A DNA stretch of 64,000 bases, from contig NZ_AP022615.1 of NCBI RefSeq assembly GCF_010730745.1, positions 4,774,001 through 4,838,000 of the forward strand. The letters run 5' to 3'. Below, piece after piece: positions 8,662 to 18,107 of this stretch (its first letter is position 1; each line of letters begins with the position of its first letter). This DNA is from Mycobacterium heidelbergense (GTDB lineage: Bacteria; Actinomycetota; Actinomycetes; Mycobacteriales; Mycobacteriaceae). Position numbers and translations under genes: made by a program. The notes under the pieces are model-generated. The model saw only the letters and a list, made by a program, of their open reading frames with translations, was not told the origin of the DNA and searched no databases.

Positions 8662-11600
8662 TCATTCGGCGTCGTCGTCGCGGTCCGATTCGAGCGCCAT
8701 CACAATCAGCGCCTCGGGGCTTAGCGAGTCGATGGTGTCGTCGCCGATCGTCGAATCGGTAAGCGGCTTTTCCGGATCGCCGGCTAGCAGTAATAGCGTG
8801 TCGAGCAGTCCGGTTCTTCGAAGCTCATGGATCGGGATCTTGCGTAGCGAAGACCAGATCTTCTCCTCGTCGGACTCTCCGTGATCGCCGCGCAGCAGCT
8901 GCTGGCGCAGGTGCTCGGCCAGCGCTGTGGGCGTGGGGTGGTCGAAGACCAGGGTGCGTGACAACGCCAGCCCGGTGTCGGCTTTCAGGCGGTTGCGAAG
9001 CTCGACGCCGGTCATCGAGTCGAACCCGAGGTCCTGAAAGGCACGCTCGGAATCCACGGCGTGCGTATCCGAATGTCCCAGGGCGGCCGCCGCGTGCACG
9101 CGCACCAACTCGACCAGTTGGCGGTGCTGCTCGTCGGGCTCCAGCTGTCGCAGGCGCTCGGCCCAGTCGGCCGGTTCGGTCGGTAAGGCCGGCGGCGTGT
9201 CCGTGCCCGAGTTCAGCCAAAAGCGTTGACGGGCAAAGCCGTACGTCGGCAACGGAATCCGGCGGCCGCCCCGCAGCGCCGCGTCCCAGCGCACCGCGAC
9301 GCCGGCGGCGAACAGGCGGCCGGCCGCGGTGAGCAGTGCGTCCGCTTCGGGGCGGTCGTTGACCATCGTCACCACCGACACCGGCTCCTGGGTCGTCAGC
9401 GATTGCTCGACCGAGGCGCTGAGACCACCACCGGGGCCCACCTCGACGAAGAGCCCGGCCCCCAGCGACTCGGCGGCGCGCACCCCGTCGAGGAAACGCA
9501 CCGGCCGGCGCACGTGCTCGACCCAATACCGCGCCGACCCGTACCCGGGCCCCGCCTGCCGACCGGAAACGTTGGACAGCAAGGCAATCCGTGGTTCCGC
9601 GGGCGACACCGACGCCACCGCCGCGGCGAAGTCCTCGACCATCGGCTCCATCAATGCCGAGTGAAACGCGTGCGAGACGGCCAATCGGTGCACCCGCCTG
9701 CCCCGCTGGGCCAGGCCGCCGGCGATCGCGGCGACCGGGGCCTCGGCGCCGGAGATCACCACCGCGTCCGGCCCGTTGACCGCCGCGATCGTCACCCCGC
9801 CGGTCAACAGCGGCGCCACGTCGGCCTCGCTGGCGGCCACCGCAACCATCGCGCCGCCGGGGGGCAGGCCGGCCATCAAACGGCCCCGCCTCGCCACCAC
9901 CTCGGCCGCATCCGCCAGCGACAGCACCCCCGCCACGTGGGCCGCGGTGATCTCGCCCACCGAATGCCCCATCACGAGGTCCGGGGTCACGCCCCAGTCC
10001 CCCAACAACGCCGTCAACGCCACCTCGATGGCGAATAGCGCGGGCTGCGCAAACTCGGTGTCGCCCAACAGCGTTGCGTCACCGCCCCACATGACGTCGG
10101 GCAAGGGCAGCCGCAGGTGGGCTTCCAGTGCCGTGGCGGCCTCGTCGAAAGCCCGTGCAAACGCGGGGAAGTCGCCGTACAGGCGGGCGCCCATCCCCGG
10201 CCATTGCGCGCCCTGGCCGGGAAACACGAACACGGTCTTGCCCGGTGAGCGCGCCCGGCCCAGCACCACGTTGGGACGCGGCTCCGCGGACGCCAGTCCC
10301 GCCAGTCCGGCCGCGAGGTTCTCGCGGTCGGGGCCCACCAACACCGCCCGATGCTCGAACACCGCCCGCGTCGTCGCCAACGACCACGCCACGTCGGCGA
10401 CGCCCACCTCGGGATCGTCGGCCAGGTGCGCCAGCAGCCGTGCGGCCTGATTCGCCAGTGCCCGTTGCGAACGACCGGACAGCACCCACGCCGTCGGCGA
10501 AGCATTACCCTGCGCCGCGGACGCTTTCGGCTCCGCCGGCGCCTCCTCGACGATCACGTGCGCGTTGGTTCCGCCCATGCCGAACGACGACACCCCTGCC
10601 CGCCGCGGCCCACCCACCGGCCACGGGGCCGGCGTGGTGGCGACTCGCAGCCCCAGGCCTTCCAGATCGATCCCGGGGCTGGGGGCGGCGTAGTTGAGAC
10701 TGGGTGGAATCACGGCGTTTTCGATCGCCAGCACGGTCTTGAGCAATCCGGCGATGCCCGCGGCGCTTCCCGCGTGCCCGATGTTGGTCTTTACCGACCC
10801 CAGGCTCACCGGGCGGTGTCGGCGGCCGGCGAACACTTCGCCGAGGGCCTTCGCCTCCACGGGATCACCGATTTTGGTGCCGGCGCCATGGGCCTCGATG
10901 TACTCGAGTTGGCCGGCGTCCAGGCCCGCGCCCGCGAGGGCCCGCCGGATGACGTCGGCCTGCGCCGCGACGGCGGGCACGGTCTGTCCGGCGGCGCGAT
11001 GCCCGGCGTTGCCGACCGCGCTGCCGCGAATGATGGCGCGGATGCGGTTCCCGTCGTCGAGGGCGGCGGGTAGCGGCTTGAGGAGCACGAGGCCGCCGCC
11101 CTGGCTTCGGACGTAGCCGTCGGCGCGTCCGTCGAACGCGTAGGTGTGGCCCGAGGTCGACACCGCACCGAATTCCCTTTCCAGCATTGCGGTCTCGCCC
11201 GCCAGGTTCAGGTGCACGCCGCCGGCGATCGCCAACGCCGACTCGCCCGTGCGGAGGCTTTCACACGCGAGGTGCACCGCTACCAGGGAGGACGATTGGC
11301 CGGAATCGACGGTCAAGCTGGAGCCATGGAGCCCGAAGGCATAGGAGATCCGGTTTGCGATCATCGCCCGGCTGATACCGGCAAACGAGTGGTGGTCGAG
11401 GCCTTCCGCGGTGTCGCCCAGCGTCAACACCGCATAGTCGTCGTTCATCGCTCCGAGGTAAACGGAGACCTGTTCTCCGCGTAGGGTTTCCGGTACGACG
11501 AACGCGTCTTCGCATAGTTCCCAGGTCAGTTCGAGTGCCAGTCGCTGTCGCGGGTCCATCGCGCGGGCCTCGCGCGGCGACACGTTGAAAAAGTCCGCGT

Positions 11601-11733
11601 CGAACTCGGCGACGTCAGCGCCCAGCCGCGTGACTTCGACGCCGTCGTGGATGAGACGCCAGAACTCGTGGGGGCTGGCGGCGCCGGGGAATCTGCATGC
11701 GAGCCCGATGACTGCTATGGCTGTCGATTGCAC
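8662..11733 (-). CDS. pks9: Type I polyketide synthase Pks9, KSQ-AT-ACP loading-module architecture
   Basis: 1023 residues from GTG at 11733, with AAGGA just upstream. It begins directly with the KS fold (IAVIGLACRFPG), with no N-terminal docking coil. The KS active-site Cys is Gln146 (VDSGQSSSL instead of VDTACSSSL), while both KS histidines (EAHGAGT, NIGHAGS) are kept: the KSQ decarboxylase signature of modular-PKS loading domains. AT is near 440-760 with GHSVGE (Ser ~591) and HAFH, the malonyl-CoA signature. There are no KR, DH or ER. ACP has GFDSM (Ser ~905). The C-terminus (EEKIWSSLRKIP..., then DDTIDSLSPEAL) resembles PKS C-terminal docking regions. Predicted job: decarboxylate malonyl-ACP and pass an acetyl starter to Pks8/17 or Pks7. 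Starts 22 nt after pks8/17. Confidence 0.92.
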   Translation of the reverse strand: MQSTAIAVIGLACRFPGAASPHEFWRLIHDGVEVTRLGADVAEFDADFFNVSPREARAMDPRQRLALELTWELCEDAFVVPETLRGEQVSVYLGAMNDDYAVLTLGDTAEGLDHHSFAGISRAMIANRISYAFGLHGSSLTVDSGQSSSLVAVHLACESLRTGESALAIAGGVHLNLAGETAMLEREFGAVSTSGHTYAFDGRADGYVRSQGGGLVLLKPLPAALDDGNRIRAIIRGSAVGNAGHRAAGQTVPAVAAQADVIRRALAGAGLDAGQLEYIEAHGAGTKIGDPVEAKALGEVFAGRRHRPVSLGSVKTNIGHAGSAAGIAGLLKTVLAIENAVIPPSLNYAAPSPGIDLEGLGLRVATTPAPWPVGGPRRAGVSSFGMGGTNAHVIVEEAPAEPKASAAQGNASPTAWVLSGRSQRALANQAARLLAHLADDPEVGVADVAWSLATTRAVFEHRAVLVGPDRENLAAGLAGLASAEPRPNVVLGRARSPGKTVFVFPGQGAQWPGMGARLYGDFPAFARAFDEAATALEAHLRLPLPDVMWGGDATLLGDTEFAQPALFAIEVALTALLGDWGVTPDLVMGHSVGEITAAHVAGVLSLADAAEVVARRGRLMAGLPPGGAMVAVAASEADVAPLLTGGVTIAAVNGPDAVVISGAEAPVAAIAGGLAQRGRRVHRLAVSHAFHSALMEPMVEDFAAAVASVSPAEPRIALLSNVSGRQAGPGYGSARYWVEHVRRPVRFLDGVRAAESLGAGLFVEVGPGGGLSASVEQSLTTQEPVSVVTMVNDRPEADALLTAAGRLFAAGVAVRWDAALRGGRRIPLPTYGFARQRFWLNSGTDTPPALPTEPADWAERLRQLEPDEQHRQLVELVRVHAAAALGHSDTHAVDSERAFQDLGFDSMTGVELRNRLKADTGLALSRTLVFDHPTPTALAEHLRQQLLRGDHGESDEEKIWSSLRKIPIHELRRTGLLDTLLLLAGDPEKPLTDSTIGDDTIDSLSPEALIVMALESDRDDDAE

Positions 11734-11755
11734 GAGGTCCTTCGACTCGTCGGGG

Positions 11756-14700
11756 TCAGGGATTGAGTTCTTCGTCGAGGAGGGCGAAGAGCTGGCTTTC
11801 GGTGGCGGTGTCGATGTCGTCGTCGTAGGGCTCGGCGGGATCGGGCTCCGGGTCGGGGGCGCTGAGCGTGGTGAGCAGGTTGTGGATGCGGGTGTTGAGT
11901 TGTGTTTTCTCGTCGGGTTTCCAGTCGGGTTGGTTGAGCAGGGTGTGTAGTTCGCGGGTGAGGGCGTCGATGCGGGCCATGCGGTCGGGTCGGTCGTCGT
12001 CCGGGGTTGTGGTGGCTAGTTGGGTGTTGATGTGTTCGGCCAGTGCGGCCGGTGTGGGGTGGTCGAAGATCAGGGTGGGTGACAGGGTGAGGCCGGTGGC
12101 GGTTTTGAGTCGGTTGCGTAGTTCGACGGCGGTGAGTGAGTCAAAGCCCAGGTCTTGGAATGCGCTGTCGGCGTTGATGTCGGCGGTGCTGTGTCCCAGC
12201 ACGGTGGCGGCGTTGCCGCACACCAGGTCGACCAGCGCGCGGTGGCGCTGCTCCGCGGTGAGTCCCTGCAGGCGCGCACGCAGGCCCGCCGTCGACGCGG
12301 TGCCGGCGTCGACGATGCGCCGGGTTGGGCGGGTCGCCAACTCGGACAGCATGGGCGGCAGCGCGGCGCCGGCGTGGGCCAGCGCCGCCGTGTCCAGTCG
12401 GGCGGCCGCCAGCACCGGGTGGCCGGCCAGCATCGCGTCATCGAAAAGCGTCAGCGCCTGTTGACCGGACAACGGCGCCAACCCGATTCGCCTCATCCGG
12501 GCGCGGTCCGCGTCTCCGAGGTGGCGTGTCATCGCCGAGGTTTGTTCCCAGAGTCCCCAGGCTAGTGACAGTCCGGGGAGTCTGTGTGCGTGTCGGTGGG
12601 TGGCTAGGGCGTCGAGGAAGCTGTTGGCGGCCGCGTAGTTGGCTTGGCCCGGGGAGCCCACGATCCCGGCCATCGAGGAAAACATCACGAACGCCGATAA
12701 ATCCAGGTTTTTGGTCAGCTCGTGCAGATGCCAGGCCCCGTCGACCTTGGCGCGTAACACCGCATCCATCCGATCCGGGGTCAGCGAGGCGATCAACCCA
12801 TCATCGAGAACCCCCGCGGCATGAATGATCCCACGCAGCGGATAGCGCTCCGGCACCCGGGCCAGCAGTTCGGCTACCGCATCCCGGTCACCGACATCGC
12901 AGGCGATGACCGACACGGTCGCGCCGGCGTCTTCGAGCTGGGCGACCAGCTCGGTGGCCCCCTCGGCGTTCGCGCCGTGGCGGCTGGCCAGCATCACGTG
13001 GGCCACCCGATAGCGGTCAACGAGGTGACGAGCCAGCGCCGAACCGGCCATGCCGGTGCCACCGGTGATCAACACCGTCGCGTCGGCCAGCCCACCGGGC
13101 CCCTCGGGCACGGTGAGCACCACCTTGCCGATATGGCGGGCCTGGCTGACAAACCGGTAGGCCTCGACCGCGCGCCGCACATCAAACACGGTGAGCGGCA
13201 ACGACTCCAACACACCGTCGCGCAGCAGGCCCATCAGCTCGGCCAGCATCGCGGCGATCCGGTCCGGGCCGGCCTCCATCAGATCAAACGCCCGATACCG
13301 CACGCCGGGGTATTGCTGGGCGATTAGCTGCGGATCGCGTAGGTCGGTCTTGCCCATCTCGACAAAACACCCACCCCCGACCAGCAGCCGCAACGACGCA
13401 TCAATGAACTCCCCGGCCAGCGAGTTGAGCACCACATCGACCCCGGCCCCACCGGTGGCGGCCAAAAACTTCTCGGCAAACCCCAACGACCGCGAATCGG
13501 CGATATGGTCGTCGTCAAACCCCATCGCCTGCAACGTGTCCCACTTGGCGCGGCTGGCCGTGACGAACACCTCGGCACCCCAATGACGCGCCAACCGCAC
13601 CGCGGCCATCCCCACCCCACCCGTGGCGGCATGCACCAACACCCGCTGACCAGCCCCCAACCCCGCCAACACCGACAACCCATACCAGGCCGTCAAAAAC
13701 ACCACCGGCACACCCGCCGCCCGCTCCAACGACCACCCCGCCGGCACGGGTGCGACCAACCGCGCATCGACCACCGCTTCGGAACCCACCACCCCCAGCA
13801 ACCCCAACACCGCATCACCAACCGCCAACCCGGCCACACCCGGGCCCACCTCGACCACCACCCCGGCGCCCTCGGCGCCCAACTCGCCACCACCGGGATA
13901 CATGCCCAACCCCACCAGCACGTCCCGAAAATTCACCCCCACCGCGCCCACCGCCACCCGCACCTGCCCAACCCCCAACTGCGCCCGCGGACACGGCTGA
14001 ACCACCAGGTCTTCGAGCGTGCCCCCACCACCGGCGACCAACCGCCACCCCCCCAATGGCAGCGTGAGCAGCGACTCAGCCGCGACCGGCGCCAACCGTG
14101 GCGCATACACCGCACCGTCACGCACCACCAACTGCGGCTCACCACAACCGATCACGGACTCGACATCCACCGAGCCGTCCGAATCCACCAACACCACCCG
14201 CCCCGGATGCTCAGCCTGCGCCGACCGCACCAACCCCCACACCGCCGCACCCGCCAAATCCGTGACGCCCTCCCCGGCCAACCCCACCGCCCCACAAGTC
14301 AGCACCACCAACACACCAGACCCATCACCGCCCAACCACGACCGCAACACCCCCAACACCTCGGTGGCCGCCTCATGCACGGACCGCACCACCCCCGCAC
14401 CGGCCGAACCCGGCTCCCACACCACCACGCCGTCACCAATACCTTTGTTCCCCAAGGTGACCGGTGACCACGCCACCTCCAGCAGCCCCTCGGCCGAAGC
14501 GGCGATCGCCGACAACTGTCCGGGCGATGCGGGCCGCATCACCAACTCCCGCACCGACAACACCGGCAACCCCGCGCCATCGGCCAGCTCCACCGACACC
14601 GCCCCCACGCCCGCCGGCGCCAACCGGACCCGGACCCGCGAGGCCCCGGCCGCATGCAAGCACACCCCCTGCCAGGAAAACGGCAACACGATGTGATCCC

Positions 14701-17700
14701 GCTCGCCGTCCATCCCCAGCGCATGCAACGCCGCATCCAACAGCACCGGATGCATCCCGAACCCGCCGAGTTGGACGCCGGCGTCCCGCGGGACCTCGAC
14801 CTCGGCGAAAATCTCGGCCCCCCGCCGCCACACCGCCCGCGCACCCCGAAACGCCGGCCCATACGCGTAACCCCGCGCCGCCAACCGTTCATAGCCATCG
14901 GTCACATCGACCGGCATCGCACCCACCGGCGGCCACACCGACAGATCAACGACCGGCGCCACCGAACCCGAGCCCACCTCCCCCTCGGCATGCAACACCC
15001 ACCTCGAACCCGGCGCAGCGCCAAGCGAATACACCGACACCTCACGGTTTCCCGACTCACCGGGAGCACCAACCACCACCTGCACCCGCACCCCACCGCC
15101 CGTCGGCAACACCAACGGAGCCGACAACGTCAACTCCCCAATCACCGAACAACCCACCTCATCGGCGGCCCGCAACACCAACTCGACGAAGCCGGCCCCG
15201 GGAAACAACACCGCCCCAGCCACCGCATGGTCGGCCAACCACGGCTGGCCGACCACCGACAACCGACCCGTCAACACCACCCCGCCCGAATCCGGTCGCT
15301 CCACCACCGCACCCAACAACCCATGCCCAGCACCCACCAACCCCAAGGTGCTCACATCCCCCGACCCCACCAACCCCGCCGACAACCAAAACCGGCGCCG
15401 CTGAAAGGCATACGTCGGCAACGCGACCGGCCGGGCGCCCACGCCGTCGAACACCGCTGCCCAGTCCACGCCGACACCGGCGGCGAACAGGCTGCCGGCC
15501 GCGAGCAGCAGCGAGTCGATCTCGGGGCGGTCTTTGGCCATCGTCACCGCCGATGCCGCCGGATCGACGGTTAGCGATTGCGCCAGCGCCGCCGTCAACG
15601 CGGCACCGGGGCCCACCTCAACAAACGCGCCGGTCCCCAGCGACTGGGCGGTTCGCACCCCGTCGAGGAAACGCACCGGTTGGCGCACGTGCTCGACCCA
15701 ATACGCCGGCGACCCATATCCGGGCTCGGCCAGCCGCCCAGTCACGTTGGACACCAACCCGATCCGCGGCTCGGCGGCCGACACCCCGGCCACCACCGCG
15801 GCGAAGTCCTCCATCATCGGCTCCATCAGCGGTGAGTGGAACGCGTGCGAGACCGCCAGTCGATGCACTCGTCGACCCAGCCTCGCCAGCCGGTCCGTCA
15901 CGGCCTCGACCGCGGACTGTTCGCCCGAAAGCACCACCGCCTCGGGGCCATTGATCGCCGCGATGCTCACGCCCTCGGTCAGCAAGGGTGCCACCTCGGC
16001 CTCGCCGGCGGCCACGGCCATCATCACCCCATCGGCGGGCAACCCCGCCATCAGCCGGCCCCGGGCCGCCACGACGCGCGCCGCGTCGGCGAGCGACATC
16101 GCCCCGGCCACGTACGCCGCGGCGAGCTCCCCCACCGAATGTCCCATCACCACGTCGGGTACCACGCTCCAGGACTGCCACAGCGCCGCCAACGCCACCT
16201 CGAGGGCAAACAACGCGGGCTGGGCAAATTCGGTGCTCTCCAACAACTCCGGGTCGCCGCCCCACATCACCTGGCGCAGCGGCAACCGCGTGTGGCCGTC
16301 CAACGCCGACACGGCCTGGTCGAAGGCGCCGGCGAACACGGGAAAGCGTTCGTACAGCGCCGCGCCCATGCCCAACCATTGCGAGCCCTGGCCGGGAAAC
16401 GCGAACACGATCTTGCCGACCGTCCGCGCGCGCCCCACCCGCACCGAGGCGTCCGGATCCCCGGACGCCAGGCCCGCCAGCGCGCCCATCAGGGTGTCAC
16501 GGTCGGCGCCGACGAGCACCGCCCGGTGCTCGAACACCGACCGCGTGGTCGCCAGCGACCAGCCCACGTCCTGCACGGTCAGGCCCGGATTGGCGCTCAG
16601 GTGTGCCAACAATCGCGCCGCCTGAGCCGCCAGGGCCTGCTCGGAACGGGCCGACACGACCCAGGGCACCACGGGTTCGGGGCGATCGCGTTCGGGCGCA
16701 ACCGCTGCCGGCGCCGCGGGAGGTTCCTCGACGATCACGTGCGCGTTGGTGCCGCTGATGCCGAACGACGACACCCCCGCCCGGCGCGGCCGATCCACCG
16801 CGGGCCACGGCCGCGGCTCGGTCAACACCGACACCGCCCCGGCCGACCAATCCACATGCGGCGTCGGCACATCCACGTGCAACGTCTTGGGCATCACCCC
16901 ATGACGAATCGCCTGCACCACCTTGATCACCCCGGCCACCCCCGCGGCGGCCGACGTATGCCCGATATTGGATTTGATCGACCCCAACCATAACGGCCGA
17001 TCCATTGGCCGGTCCTGCCCATACGTCGCCAACAACGCCTGGGCCTCAATCGGATCCCCCAACGTGGTCCCCGTCCCATGCCCCTCCACCACGTCCACGT
17101 CGGCCGCGGCCAGCCCGGCGTTGGCCAGGGCGGCGCGGATCACCCGCTGCTGCGACGGCCCATTCGGTGCGGTCAAGCCGTTGGAGGCGCCATCCTGATT
17201 CACCGCCGATCCCCGCAGCACCGCCAACACCGGATGCCCCAACCGCCGCGCATCGGCCAACCGCTCCAACACCAGCACCCCGGCACCTTCCGACCACGAA
17301 GTGCCGTCGGCGGCACCGGCATACACCTTGCACCGGCCGTCGGGGGCCAGTGCCCGTTGCCGGCTGAACTCCACGAACGCCGCCGGCGTGGCCATCACCG
17401 TCACCCCGCCGGCCAGCGCCAGATCACACTCCCCCGACCGCAACGACTGCGCCGCCAAATGCATCGCCACCAGCGACGACGAACACGCCGTATCCACCGA
17501 CACCGCCGGGCCCACCAACCCCAACGCATACGCCACCCGACCCGACGCCACGCTCAGCGTGGAACCGGTGAGCCCATAGCCCTCCAGCTCGCCCTTCACC
17601 TCGCCGCCGTAGCCGGCGTGGATGACGCCGGCGAACACCCCGGTCGCCGAGCCGCGCAGCGCAAGGGGGTCAATCCCGGCCCGCTCCAACGCCTCCCACG

Positions 17701-18091
17701 ACACCTCGAGCATCAGCCGTTGTTGTGGATCCATCGCCAGCGCCTCGCTGGGTCCGATGCCGAAGAATCCGGCATCGAAGTCGGCGGCGTTCCGCAAAAA
17801 GCTGCCCTGACGCGTGTACATCTTGCCCGGCGCGTCGGGGTCGGGGTCGAACAACGAGTCGATGTCCCAGCCACGATCGGTGGGAAAGTCGGCCACCGCG
17901 TCACGGCCTTCGATCACCATCTCCCACAAGGCTTCCGGTGAATCGACGCCACCCGCGTAGCGGCAGGCCATTCCCACCATCGCGACCGGCTCGGACAGCT
18001 TGCCTTCGAGCTCGGAGAGGCGCCGACGTGTCCGCCTGAGATCCGCGGTCAGGCGTTTGAGGTAATCGACATGCTTCTCGGTGCTCGACAT
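11756..18091 (-). CDS. pks8/pks17: Type I polyketide synthase Pks8/17, single full-length reducing module
   Basis: 2111 residues; start MSSTEKHVDY chosen over an upstream ATG at 18175 because it begins with a docking coiled coil (~1-38) and lies 16 nt after pks7. Domains: KS with Cys ~202 (VDTACSSS) and GHGTGTT; AT Ser ~651 (GHSVGE) with HAFH ~748, the malonyl signature; DH with HAVAGAVLFP (~955) and DAALH; ER with HAATGGVGMA (~1489); KR with GGTGMAGSALARHL (~1676), an LDD motif and QANYAAAN; ACP Ser ~1982; C-terminal docking helices ending ATESQLFALLDEEL. All catalytic motifs are intact, so one malonyl extension with full reduction is predicted. M. tuberculosis has this as two ORFs, pks8 and pks17, together assigned to monomethyl-branched unsaturated fatty acids. 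No frameshift here. Confidence 0.94.
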   Translation of the reverse strand: MSSTEKHVDYLKRLTADLRRTRRRLSELEGKLSEPVAMVGMACRYAGGVDSPEALWEMVIEGRDAVADFPTDRGWDIDSLFDPDPDAPGKMYTRQGSFLRNAADFDAGFFGIGPSEALAMDPQQRLMLEVSWEALERAGIDPLALRGSATGVFAGVIHAGYGGEVKGELEGYGLTGSTLSVASGRVAYALGLVGPAVSVDTACSSSLVAMHLAAQSLRSGECDLALAGGVTVMATPAAFVEFSRQRALAPDGRCKVYAGAADGTSWSEGAGVLVLERLADARRLGHPVLAVLRGSAVNQDGASNGLTAPNGPSQQRVIRAALANAGLAAADVDVVEGHGTGTTLGDPIEAQALLATYGQDRPMDRPLWLGSIKSNIGHTSAAAGVAGVIKVVQAIRHGVMPKTLHVDVPTPHVDWSAGAVSVLTEPRPWPAVDRPRRAGVSSFGISGTNAHVIVEEPPAAPAAVAPERDRPEPVVPWVVSARSEQALAAQAARLLAHLSANPGLTVQDVGWSLATTRSVFEHRAVLVGADRDTLMGALAGLASGDPDASVRVGRARTVGKIVFAFPGQGSQWLGMGAALYERFPVFAGAFDQAVSALDGHTRLPLRQVMWGGDPELLESTEFAQPALFALEVALAALWQSWSVVPDVVMGHSVGELAAAYVAGAMSLADAARVVAARGRLMAGLPADGVMMAVAAGEAEVAPLLTEGVSIAAINGPEAVVLSGEQSAVEAVTDRLARLGRRVHRLAVSHAFHSPLMEPMMEDFAAVVAGVSAAEPRIGLVSNVTGRLAEPGYGSPAYWVEHVRQPVRFLDGVRTAQSLGTGAFVEVGPGAALTAALAQSLTVDPAASAVTMAKDRPEIDSLLLAAGSLFAAGVGVDWAAVFDGVGARPVALPTYAFQRRRFWLSAGLVGSGDVSTLGLVGAGHGLLGAVVERPDSGGVVLTGRLSVVGQPWLADHAVAGAVLFPGAGFVELVLRAADEVGCSVIGELTLSAPLVLPTGGGVRVQVVVGAPGESGNREVSVYSLGAAPGSRWVLHAEGEVGSGSVAPVVDLSVWPPVGAMPVDVTDGYERLAARGYAYGPAFRGARAVWRRGAEIFAEVEVPRDAGVQLGGFGMHPVLLDAALHALGMDGERDHIVLPFSWQGVCLHAAGASRVRVRLAPAGVGAVSVELADGAGLPVLSVRELVMRPASPGQLSAIAASAEGLLEVAWSPVTLGNKGIGDGVVVWEPGSAGAGVVRSVHEAATEVLGVLRSWLGGDGSGVLVVLTCGAVGLAGEGVTDLAGAAVWGLVRSAQAEHPGRVVLVDSDGSVDVESVIGCGEPQLVVRDGAVYAPRLAPVAAESLLTLPLGGWRLVAGGGGTLEDLVVQPCPRAQLGVGQVRVAVGAVGVNFRDVLVGLGMYPGGGELGAEGAGVVVEVGPGVAGLAVGDAVLGLLGVVGSEAVVDARLVAPVPAGWSLERAAGVPVVFLTAWYGLSVLAGLGAGQRVLVHAATGGVGMAAVRLARHWGAEVFVTASRAKWDTLQAMGFDDDHIADSRSLGFAEKFLAATGGAGVDVVLNSLAGEFIDASLRLLVGGGCFVEMGKTDLRDPQLIAQQYPGVRYRAFDLMEAGPDRIAAMLAELMGLLRDGVLESLPLTVFDVRRAVEAYRFVSQARHIGKVVLTVPEGPGGLADATVLITGGTGMAGSALARHLVDRYRVAHVMLASRHGANAEGATELVAQLEDAGATVSVIACDVGDRDAVAELLARVPERYPLRGIIHAAGVLDDGLIASLTPDRMDAVLRAKVDGAWHLHELTKNLDLSAFVMFSSMAGIVGSPGQANYAAANSFLDALATHRHAHRLPGLSLAWGLWEQTSAMTRHLGDADRARMRRIGLAPLSGQQALTLFDDAMLAGHPVLAAARLDTAALAHAGAALPPMLSELATRPTRRIVDAGTASTAGLRARLQGLTAEQRHRALVDLVCGNAATVLGHSTADINADSAFQDLGFDSLTAVELRNRLKTATGLTLSPTLIFDHPTPAALAEHINTQLATTTPDDDRPDRMARIDALTRELHTLLNQPDWKPDEKTQLNTRIHNLLTTLSAPDPEPDPAEPYDDDIDTATESQLFALLDEELNP
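11870..12240. repeat. Near-identical block shared with pks7 (ACP and docking region), copy in pks8/17
   Basis: About 371 bp matching 18201-18571 with only a handful of differences, covering ACP and post-ACP helices. The block's base composition differs from the surrounding coding DNA (coding strand rich in C/A), consistent with gene conversion between the two modules. Confidence 0.8.
16739..17091. repeat. KS-region block shared with pks7, copy in pks8/17
   Basis: Matches 23131-23483 at a constant offset of 6392 with few differences over about 353 bp. Weaker but still high similarity continues into the rest of the KS. It encodes the C-terminal half of KS, including the two catalytic histidines. 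Confidence 0.75.
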
Positions 18092-18107
18092 GGTTGATCC
18101 CGGGGTC

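Noticed and set aside
11756..18091. Possible frameshift between pks8 and pks17 parts
   Set aside because: The frame is continuous through ER and KR with all motifs in register; no stop or shift seen.
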